Below are positions 7,617-12,964 of a DNA stretch of 12,964 nt, in pieces. The number at the start of each line of letters is the position of its first letter. Positions within the stretch are counted from its first letter, which is position 1. The position numbers were made by a program, and so were the translations under genes. Below the pieces are notes generated by a model that ran no database searches, was not told where the DNA came from, and worked only from the letters and a program-made list of their open reading frames with translations. This DNA comes from JADJEI01 sp035328465 (GTDB taxonomy: Bacteria; Bacteroidota; Ignavibacteria; Ignavibacteriales; Ignavibacteriaceae), in NCBI GenBank assembly GCA_035328465.1, contig DAOLIQ010000088.1, forward strand, positions 1 through 12,964. Reading direction: 5' to 3'.

Positions 7617-8153
7617 TTAAGCTTTTACTTTGTGCAACACCGGAACATTATGTTTTATAAGTTCATAAACTCCAAACATTACACCAACAAAGAATAAATC
7701 ACCAAGCAAAGAATTTTGGAAGAAAGGAATTGCTGCAATGTAGCTTTCCAAGAGTCCTGCAGGTGTTTTAGGATATAATGTGCCAAGCGCCCAAACACCA
7801 AAGTTTGTAATTACAAAGAAACTTACTGAAGCAGTTATTGATGCAAGGATTAATTTTTTTACACTAACTTTTTTTAGCATCACAATTCCAAGCACTACAA
7901 TCAGAGCAAAGCTGAGATACGTTAGCCAGGCTGAAGAGTAAAAACCAATTATTGCATCTGTTAAAAACATTGCAGCAAGTGGAATTACAAGTGCATGCGA
8001 TTTCTTATTAAAGTATGCGCCGCCAAATAAAGCCATTGCAGCAATCGGCGCAAAGTTTGGCGGGTGAGGAAGTAGTCGCACAAATGCAGCTACAAATACC
8101 ATTAATGTAAGCACCCAAAAACTTGGGCTAATTTTTTTAATTTGTTCAGTCAT
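7617..8153 (-). CDS. DUF6580-family small membrane protein, putative transporter
   Basis: The 178-residue protein has about six membrane segments (roughly residues 12-28, 36-48, 53-71, 75-93, 100-123 and 147-166). Family-like motifs are LPHPPNFAPIAAMALFGGAY (28-47), MFLTDAIIGFY (62-72) and ITNFGVWALGTLYP (115-128), with Asp66 and Asp152 inside or next to helices. I recall this family as DUF6580, named a putative transport protein; the size and shape resemble ECF-type substrate-binding components. It lies 178 bp behind the riboswitch-controlled btuB-like gene on the same strand, with no terminator between, so a link to cobalamin or a precursor is a reasonable inference. It may also have its own promoters (TATCTTTG 8216-8209; TACTTTTG 8245-8238). 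A GAAAGGA ribosome site precedes the ATG at 8153. Substrate is not proven. Confidence 0.75.
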   Translation of the reverse strand: MTEQIKKISPSFWVLTLMVFVAAFVRLLPHPPNFAPIAAMALFGGAYFNKKSHALVIPLAAMFLTDAIIGFYSSAWLTYLSFALIVVLGIVMLKKVSVKKLILASITASVSFFVITNFGVWALGTLYPKTPAGLLESYIAAIPFFQNSLLGDLFFVGVMFGVYELIKHNVPVLHKVKA

Positions 8154-8208
8154 CGTTTTTTCCTTTCAATAAAAATCTGTATTAAGATATTTCTTGTAAT
8201 AATTAATT

Positions 8209-8216
8209 CAAAGATA
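8209..8216 (-). promoter_or_regulatory. Candidate -7 promoter box for the DUF6580 gene
   Basis: On the - strand this reads TATCTTTG, an exact match to TAnnTTTG, about 55 bases before the ATG at 8153. A TTG lies 21 bases further upstream. A second match, TACTTTTG, is at 8245-8238. The region is very AT-rich, so chance matches are possible. Confidence 0.4.
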
Positions 8217-8331
8217 AAGTTTTATTAATTAAAAATTCAAAAGTAAAAATTAAAAAATATTCGCAAAATGAAAGACGAAAAATGAAAGAAGAAAATCATT
8301 CTTAATCTTACTTATACTATTGCTCATCATC

Positions 8332-10290
8332 TTAATCAATCATAAGTTTAATTCCACCATAAAACGACAATCCTGCTGTTCCGTATCCAAATACCTCTTC
8401 ATAATCGGTATCTAAAAGATTTTCTAATCTGGCATTCAATCGCAAAAAGTTAAACATATCATAATGCGCAGCTAAGTTTAAAAGGACATAACCTTTAAGT
8501 TCGGTTCTTTGAAATGTTGAAAAATCAATGTCCTCGCGAGTTCCAATCCAAATAACCTCGGCATTTACATTCGCTTTTTCTATGAATGAATAATCAATTA
8601 GCAATCCGATTTTATTTTCTGGCCGTCTCAAAAGTTTTTGATCAAAGTTTGAAGTGTTTTCACTTTTGTCTAATGCTTTTGTGTAAGTGTAATTGGCTTT
8701 TACAATAAGAGAATTAAAGAATATTGCTTTGGTGAAAACCTCGACTCCATTGGTTTCAGCTTTATTAATATTTATTGTTTTGAAGGTCACATTATCAAAG
8801 CCAAACATATCAGAAAATTTATTGTCAAAATAAGTAACTCCAATTGAAAAGTTTTCTTTCGATAAAAACTGTTCTGCACCGATGTCCCAGCCGAAACTTT
8901 TTTCAGGTTTCAAATTCTCATTGCCGTAAGTTGGATCATATAGATTGAACAAAGAGGGAGCCTTAAATCCTGTTCCGAGCGTTGCTTTAATTTTGGTTGA
9001 AGTTTCACTGATCAGAAAGGCAGGGGCGAATCGATAAGTAATTTGTGACCCAAATTGATTATGATGATCATATCGAATTCCTGCCGAAGCGAAAAACATA
9101 TTTTTTATGTTAAACTGTTCTTGAATGTAACCGCTGATTGTTTTTGTATTTCTATTTGGAAATATACTTGCATAATCCGGAAGTCCGATATAATTAAAGG
9201 AAAAATATTCGGAAGACATTTCTTCAAGTTCAAAATCAACCCCACCTGTAAAGAGATTCGATTCATTTAACTGAAAATCATTCTGCCAATCTATTTTATA
9301 TTTCCTTCCATCATAATGGCTGTGCGAATAATAAACGCTTGCGGCAGATGTATCGTAAGAATATTTTCGGGTGTTTCGAATCACGGAAACTCCAGTTTTT
9401 TGATTCCATCTGCCATCGAATAATTTTATTTTACCTTCACCCCGCAATGAAAATTCTTCTTGATTGAAAATATAAGTTGGATCATCACCGAAAGCTCCGC
9501 CAAACTGATCATAATCAGATTTCGATTTTGTATATCTAGTGTAAAGATTTACTTCAGCATTTGGGGAAAAGGTATAACCAATAATTGAAGATAAATTATT
9601 AAAAGTGTAACCATCTTTTTCAGTGTTTCCATATTTTTCTGAAGCATTTGAAAATCCATCGCTTCCGGTTCGACTTAATGCAATTGAGTAATTTAATTTT
9701 TGTAATGATCCATTAACACCCAATAATGCTTTATAAGAATTATACGAACCGCCTTCGGTGAGAAGTGAAAATTTTGTCGAACCATTCCCTTTTTTTGTAA
9801 TTATGTTAATTACACCTGCCAGTGCATCCGATCCATAAAGAGTTGATTGTGGTCCGCGCAAAACTTCTATTCTTTCAATGTTATCAATTGGTAATGCAGA
9901 AAAATCATAAACTCCGCTAGGATCATTTGTTAGATTAACTTCAACTCCATCTATCAACACCAAAGTGTGAGATGAATTTGCGCCGCGAATGTAGAGATTA
10001 GATAAAGTTCCATTGCCGCCTTGTCGTGTAAAACTAATTCCGGTTTCATTTCTTAAAATATCAAAAACATTATTAGAGTTACTGTTCGATATCTGAACTG
10101 AATCAATCACCGAAATTGAATTTGCAATCTCAATTGAGTTGGATAAAGTTTTAGTTGCAGATATTACTACTTCGTTCATTCGGTAAAAACCAGAAGTATC
10201 TGTTTTTTGAATGATAGAATTTTGAGAGAAACTGATTTGAGAGAATACCAAAAAAGCAAAAAGTGCAAAAAGAAATTTTGTGTTGTACAT
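8332..10290 (-). CDS. btuB: TonB-dependent cobalamin receptor, BtuB-like
   Basis: With the start at 10290 the protein has 652 residues, against about 610 for E. coli BtuB. Residues 1-23 are a Sec signal peptide ending in SFSQ. A TonB-box-like segment, MNEVVISAT (38-46), is followed by the plug domain (about 50-170). The plug has ILRNETGISFTRQGG, IRGANSSHTLVLIDG and IERIEVLRGPQSTLYGSDA, all typical of TonB-dependent receptors. The rest is a 22-strand barrel ending in LENLLDTDYEE and GGIKLMID. It should take up its ligand through the outer membrane using TonB energy. The ligand is inferred to be cobalamin because a class-I cobalamin riboswitch precedes the gene; without that the fold alone could also fit haem or siderophores. 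The frame is open 28 codons further up (to 10374), but AAGGAG at 10304-10299 fixes the start at 10290. The inner-membrane BtuCDF genes are not in this window. Confidence 0.9.
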   Translation of the reverse strand: MYNTKFLFALFAFLVFSQISFSQNSIIQKTDTSGFYRMNEVVISATKTLSNSIEIANSISVIDSVQISNSNSNNVFDILRNETGISFTRQGGNGTLSNLYIRGANSSHTLVLIDGVEVNLTNDPSGVYDFSALPIDNIERIEVLRGPQSTLYGSDALAGVINIITKKGNGSTKFSLLTEGGSYNSYKALLGVNGSLQKLNYSIALSRTGSDGFSNASEKYGNTEKDGYTFNNLSSIIGYTFSPNAEVNLYTRYTKSKSDYDQFGGAFGDDPTYIFNQEEFSLRGEGKIKLFDGRWNQKTGVSVIRNTRKYSYDTSAASVYYSHSHYDGRKYKIDWQNDFQLNESNLFTGGVDFELEEMSSEYFSFNYIGLPDYASIFPNRNTKTISGYIQEQFNIKNMFFASAGIRYDHHNQFGSQITYRFAPAFLISETSTKIKATLGTGFKAPSLFNLYDPTYGNENLKPEKSFGWDIGAEQFLSKENFSIGVTYFDNKFSDMFGFDNVTFKTININKAETNGVEVFTKAIFFNSLIVKANYTYTKALDKSENTSNFDQKLLRRPENKIGLLIDYSFIEKANVNAEVIWIGTREDIDFSTFQRTELKGYVLLNLAAHYDMFNFLRLNARLENLLDTDYEEVFGYGTAGLSFYGGIKLMID

Positions 10291-10298
10291 AGAAGTTA

Positions 10299-10304
10299 CT
10301 CCTT
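10299..10304 (-). promoter_or_regulatory. Ribosome binding site of btuB, fixes start at 10290
   Basis: On the - strand AAGGAG lies eight bases before the ATG at 10290, which opens a normal signal peptide (MYNTKFLFALFAFL). The longer frame from 10374 would place 28 polar and mixed residues before the signal peptide and has no such site. Confidence 0.85.
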
Positions 10305-10322
10305 GTAAAAGGTTAAAAGTAA

Positions 10323-10399
10323 CTTCGCGTATAAAAAAGTTGAGATAAAACGAATGGAGATTTTGAGAGACCATCGTTAATCTTACCTTTCTCGCGAAG
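10323..10399 (-). promoter_or_regulatory. Possible expression platform of the cobalamin riboswitch
   Basis: Between the B12 box and the btuB start, CTTCGCG (- strand, 10399-10393) can pair with CGCGAAG (10329-10323). Alternatively ACCTT (10401-10397) can pair with AAGGT just downstream (near 10390-10386) as a local hairpin. The two pairings exclude each other. There is no T run, so control would be at translation, not termination. This is inferred from complementarity only. Confidence 0.35.
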
Positions 10400-10460
10400 G
10401 TGATTAATTAATACTTACGGCAGGTCTCCTGGCTTGAACAATTAAAAATGAATAATGTAG

Positions 10461-10497
10461 AATTAACAATGATTTAAAAAATTGTTCATTGTTAATT
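10461..10497 (-). repeat. AT-rich 12-bp palindrome inside the riboswitch arm
   Basis: AATTAACAATGA (10461-10472) and TCATTGTTAATT (10486-10497) pair perfectly around a 13-base loop. The flanks add a weaker outer stem (CAATTAA with TTAATTG). It occupies the variable peripheral arm between the AACTGT core and the B12 box. Confidence 0.8.
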
Positions 10498-10543
10498 TAT
10501 AATTGTTAATTGCTTTCACAGTTGCGCGACAGCGACGGGATTT

Positions 10544-10619
10544 GTCTTTCTATAGTCATTTGGAATTTATTTAGGAATCTCAGATTCTGAAACAGTTTAG
10601 GATGACATAAGAGAAAGAC
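10544..10619 (-). other. Extra hairpin inserted in the L4 loop of the riboswitch
   Basis: Between GGTG and AAATCC, where the usual loop has only a few bases, lies an arm of about 77 bases. On the - strand it closes with GTCTTTCT (10619-10612) and AGAAAGAC (10551-10544), continues with GTCAT (10606-10602) and ATGAC (10560-10556), and is tipped by GAATC/GATTC (10587-10583 and 10579-10575) with a three-base loop. The nested stems support a real folded arm. Confidence 0.7.
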
Positions 10620-10731
10620 AGCACCGCACTTCCCTATAATTTTCCATTACCCCAACGTGTCGGGGTTGGAACACCGTAGATTTTGTTCAAAGAACTGTTT
10701 CTAAAATAGTTTGAATATTACAGAATTCAAA

Positions 10732-10739
10732 CAAAGTTA
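10732..10739 (-). promoter_or_regulatory. -7 promoter box of the riboswitch-btuB transcript
   Basis: On the - strand this reads TAACTTTG, an exact TAnnTTTG match and the same 8-mer as the two + strand boxes at 6471 and 10782. Transcription would start near 10725, about 45 bases before P1 of the riboswitch. A clear -33 TTTG is not visible at the usual distance. Confidence 0.6.
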
Positions 10740-10781
10740 AATTTTTTTTCATTAAAACTTTTCACCTTCCAATATTTTTTC

Positions 10782-10789
10782 TAACTTTG
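10782..10789 (+). promoter_or_regulatory. -7 promoter box of the sdh operon
   Basis: TAACTTTG within CTAACTTTGGGCAC (10781-10794), identical over 14 bases to the ATP-grasp promoter at 6470-6483. It implies a leader of about 150 bases before sdhC at 10945. It is divergent from the btuB promoter box, 42 bp away. The -33 region is weak. Confidence 0.6.
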
Positions 10790-10819
10790 GGCACGAATTT
10801 TATTGTTAATTATCAAACT

Positions 10820-10945
10820 ATGTATTCATTCAGATATTTTATTCAGACTTTTCCTGTTTCAATCCTCAACCTTTACCTTTCCGAACTACATAATTATTAT
10901 ATCACTTTGAATAAAAACTATTCTTCATCTAAAAGGAGCTTTTAA
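10820..10945 (+). CDS. Possible 41-residue upstream ORF of sdhC
   Basis: An ATG at 10820 opens 41 codons whose stop TAA shares one base with the sdhC ATG (TAATG at 10943-10947), an arrangement often used for translational coupling. It begins 30 bases after the TAACTTTG box, nearly the distance seen for the ATP-grasp gene. The peptide (MYSFRYFIQTFP and so on) has no motif or membrane segment I recognise, and no ribosome site precedes it. It may be only a chance frame in the sdh leader. Confidence 0.2.
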   Translation: MYSFRYFIQTFPVSILNLYLSELHNYYITLNKNYSSSKRSF

Positions 10946-11622
10946 TGAGCTGGCTAACTAATTTTACAAACTCCTCCATCGGCAAAAAATTTACGATGGC
11001 TGTTACAGGGAGTTTCTTAATCATTTTTCTAATCATACATCTTATTGGAAACATAACTCTTTTCTTCGGTGCCGATGCTTTTAATGGTTATGTTAAAACT
11101 TTAGATGTAATTAAACCACTTATCCGTGTCATTGAAATTGTTCTTCTCACTGCTTTTATTCTCCATATCTTTAATGGCGTGCGGCTTTGGTATGAAAATA
11201 AAAAAGCACGACCAACACGATATAAAGTAAATGGCTCATCCGAAAACACTACAGTTTTTTCAAGATTGATGTTTGTTACCGGTTCAATTGTTTTCATTTT
11301 TCTTGTTCTGCACCTTGGGACATTTTTCTGGAGATTTAATGTTCACGATCCATCCGGATTGGCAGACACAGAGCAGTATTTTCAAGTTGTAGTTGGATTT
11401 TTTAGCTACTGGTGGTACTCGCTTCTTTATGTGGTTGCCGTAATTCTTCTGGGATTTCATCTCAATCACGGATTCCAAAGTGCTTTTCAAACTTTTGGAT
11501 GGAATCATAACAAGTACACTCCATTCATAAAAAAACTTGGAACTCTTTACGCAATTATTATGGCAGTAGGATTTGCTTCGATGCCGATTTACTTTTTCTT
11601 TTTTTACGGAGGTAACCAATGA
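10945..11622 (+). CDS. sdhC: Succinate dehydrogenase cytochrome b558 subunit
   Basis: The 225-residue protein has five membrane helices and matches the SdhC b558 family that anchors the B. subtilis- and Wolinella-type complexes. It carries two haems b and exchanges electrons between the iron-sulfur subunit and menaquinone. The opening SSIGKKFTMAVTGSFLIIF (10-28) is characteristic. Likely haem ligands are His32 (IIHLIGN), His74 (ILHIFNG), His123 (VLHLGTF), and His172 or His175 (GFHLNHGFQSAF). AGGAG at 10934-10938 lies six bases before the ATG. The stop overlaps the sdhA start by four bases (ATGA, 11619-11622), so the two are translationally coupled. The preceding promoter box is at 10782-10789. 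Confidence 0.95.
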   Translation: MSWLTNFTNSSIGKKFTMAVTGSFLIIFLIIHLIGNITLFFGADAFNGYVKTLDVIKPLIRVIEIVLLTAFILHIFNGVRLWYENKKARPTRYKVNGSSENTTVFSRLMFVTGSIVFIFLVLHLGTFFWRFNVHDPSGLADTEQYFQVVVGFFSYWWYSLLYVVAVILLGFHLNHGFQSAFQTFGWNHNKYTPFIKKLGTLYAIIMAVGFASMPIYFFFFYGGNQ

Positions 11623-12964
11623 CAAAATTAGATTCTAAAATTCCCGAAGGAAATATTTCTGAAAAATGGACTAACCACAAATTCAATATGAAGCTGGTTA
11701 ATCCATCCAACAAAAGAAAATTTGAAATTATTGTTGTTGGAACCGGCTTAGCCGGCGCATCTGCCGCAGCAACACTTGGCGAGCTTGGTTACAACGTTAA
11801 AGCTTTTACTTTTCACGACAGCGCAAGAAGAGCACACAGCATTGCTGCTCAAGGCGGAATTAACGCTGCAAAAAATTATCAGAATGACGGCGACTCGGTT
11901 TACAGATTATTTTACGATACAATTAAAGGCGGCGACTTCCGTGCGCGCGAAGCAAATGTTTATCGTCTTGCTGAAGTAAGTGCAAACATTATTGATCAAT
12001 GCGTTGCTCAAGGCGTTCCGTTTGCAAGAGAGTACGGCGGACTTTTGGATAATCGCTCTTTCGGCGGTGCACAAGTTTCAAGAACATTTTATGCACGCGG
12101 ACAAACGGGACAACAGCTTCTACTTGGTGCAGTTAGTTCTTTAAACAGACAAATTGATAAGGGTTCTGTAAAACTTTTTACTCGCAGAGAAATGCTTGAT
12201 GTTGTTGTGGTTGATGGATTGGCAAGGGGAATTGTTGTAAGAAATTTACTTACCGGTGAGATTGAAAAACATTCTGCACACGCTGTTGTCCTTGCTACCG
12301 GCGGATATGCGAATGTTTTCTTCCTTTCAACCAATGCGATGAATTGCAATGCAACAGCAATTTGGCGTGCTCACAAGCGCGGTGCATTTTTCGCAAATCC
12401 TTGTTACACTCAAATACATCCAACGTGCATTCCGCTTCACGGTGATGCACAATCAAAGCTTACTTTGATGAGTGAATCTTTGCGTAACGATGGAAGAATC
12501 TGGGTGTCAAAGAAAAAAGGTGATATGCGAAATCCAAATGATATTCCCGAAGATGAAAGAGATTATTATCTTGAAAGAAAATATCCGTCTTACGGAAATC
12601 TTGCGCCGAGAGATATTTCATCACGTGCAGCAAAAGAAGTTTGTGATGAAGGAAGAGGTGTTAAAGGCGGCAATGCAGTTTATCTTGATTTCAAAGAATC
12701 AATTCAAAGACTCGGACAGAAAGTAATTGAAGAGCGTTATGGAAATCTTTTTGATATGTACCAAAACATCACCGGCGAAAATCCTTACAAATCACCGATG
12801 ATGATTTATCCCGCTCCGCATTATGTAATGGGTGGTTTGTGGGTTGATTACAATTTGATGAGTACTGTTCCCGGCTTGTTCGTTCTTGGCGAAGCAAACT
12901 TTTCAGATCACGGTGCAAATCGTTTGGGTGCTTCTGCACTTATGCAAGGTTTGGCTGATGGTTA
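11619..12964 (+). CDS. sdhA: Succinate dehydrogenase/fumarate reductase flavoprotein, partial
   Basis: The frame is open from the ATG at 11619 to the window edge (448 codons seen; the family has about 630-660), so roughly 200 residues are missing. GGAGG at 11608-11612 fixes the start. The FAD-binding motif is VVGTGLAGASAA (39-50). His73 in RAHSIAAQGGINAA is the expected site of covalent FAD. Active-site residues are in place: His267 (QIHPT), Arg331 (APRDISSRA), His401 (PAPHYVMGG) and Arg435 (GANRLGASAL). The enzyme oxidises succinate to fumarate, or the reverse, on the inner membrane with SdhB and SdhC. The length and insertions fit the FrdA/SdhA subgroup that pairs with b558-type SdhC. sdhB is expected next but lies outside the window. 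Direction of the reaction cannot be told from sequence. Confidence 0.97.
   Translation, partial: MTKLDSKIPEGNISEKWTNHKFNMKLVNPSNKRKFEIIVVGTGLAGASAAATLGELGYNVKAFTFHDSARRAHSIAAQGGINAAKNYQNDGDSVYRLFYDTIKGGDFRAREANVYRLAEVSANIIDQCVAQGVPFAREYGGLLDNRSFGGAQVSRTFYARGQTGQQLLLGAVSSLNRQIDKGSVKLFTRREMLDVVVVDGLARGIVVRNLLTGEIEKHSAHAVVLATGGYANVFFLSTNAMNCNATAIWRAHKRGAFFANPCYTQIHPTCIPLHGDAQSKLTLMSESLRNDGRIWVSKKKGDMRNPNDIPEDERDYYLERKYPSYGNLAPRDISSRAAKEVCDEGRGVKGGNAVYLDFKESIQRLGQKVIEERYGNLFDMYQNITGENPYKSPMMIYPAPHYVMGGLWVDYNLMSTVPGLFVLGEANFSDHGANRLGASALMQGLADG

Larger units (their letters stand above)
10415..10680 (-). promoter_or_regulatory. Cobalamin (B12) riboswitch controlling btuB
   Basis: Read on the - strand, the conserved parts appear in order. 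TACGG (10679-10675) can pair with CCGTA (10420-10416) to close P1. A small stem of ACCCC/GGGGT follows, then ATAGGGAA (near 10637-10630) and GGTG (10625-10622). After an insertion come AAATCCC (10543-10537) and GCTGTCGCGCAACTGTGA. The B12 box AAGCCAGGAGACCTGCC lies at 10435-10419. The box and the AACTGT core match the class-I cobalamin riboswitch (Rfam RF00174) well. It should bind a cobalamin and switch off translation of btuB. At about 266 bases it is longer than usual because of two extra arms described separately. Confidence 0.93.

Noticed and set aside
8265..8291. Imperfect tandem repeat of AAAATGAAAGA
   Set aside because: Only two short copies in A-rich DNA; no sign of function.
10291..10374. 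N-terminal 28-codon extension of the btuB frame
   Set aside because: A strong ribosome site and a normal signal peptide begin at 10290, and the extension lies in the riboswitch leader.
11776..12726. Short frames within the right edge (11776-11979, 12089-12349, 12472-12726)
   Set aside because: They are out-of-frame shadows of sdhA, which is open across this whole region with all active-site motifs.

Overview
The window is AT-rich and comes from a Gram-negative bacterium, most likely of the Bacteroidota/Chlorobiota group and perhaps Ignavibacteria. Four things support this. There are outer-membrane proteins and a TonB-dependent receptor. The succinate dehydrogenase has a b558-type cytochrome subunit. 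Good matches to the Bacteroidota promoter box TAnnTTTG precede several genes. Many genes nevertheless have strong AGGAG-type ribosome sites, which suggests a deep branch of the group. The taxonomic call is inference.

Left part (1-4350): a lipoprotein of unknown function and a Yip1-type membrane protein form a short + strand operon. A bidirectional terminator separates it from a convergent gene for a secreted beta-barrel protein. A cytoplasmic protein with seven TPRs follows on the - strand. About 600 bases without a convincing gene come next.

Middle (4960-7606): a papain-like C39 cysteine peptidase gene and an ISOC1/2-like isochorismatase-fold hydrolase gene form a - strand operon ending in a strong hairpin. 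Divergent from it, 88 bp away, is a gene for a D-Ala-D-Ala-ligase-like ATP-grasp enzyme. A peptide-bond-forming ligase facing a peptidase is the best candidate in the window for an uncharacterised pathway. The ATP-grasp gene ends at a perfect 13-bp inverted repeat.

Right part (7617-10739): a cobalamin module on the - strand. A class-I cobalamin riboswitch, with a clear B12 box and two unusual extra arms, precedes a BtuB-like TonB-dependent receptor. A small DUF6580 membrane protein, a putative transporter, follows. The receptor's start is corrected to 10290.

Right edge (10782-12964): a divergent + strand operon begins sdhC-sdhA (succinate dehydrogenase/fumarate reductase). sdhA runs off the window. 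sdhB probably lies beyond but is not seen. TAACTTTG boxes drive both divergent directions here and also precede the ATP-grasp gene; two of the three sites share the 14-mer CTAACTTTGGGCAC.
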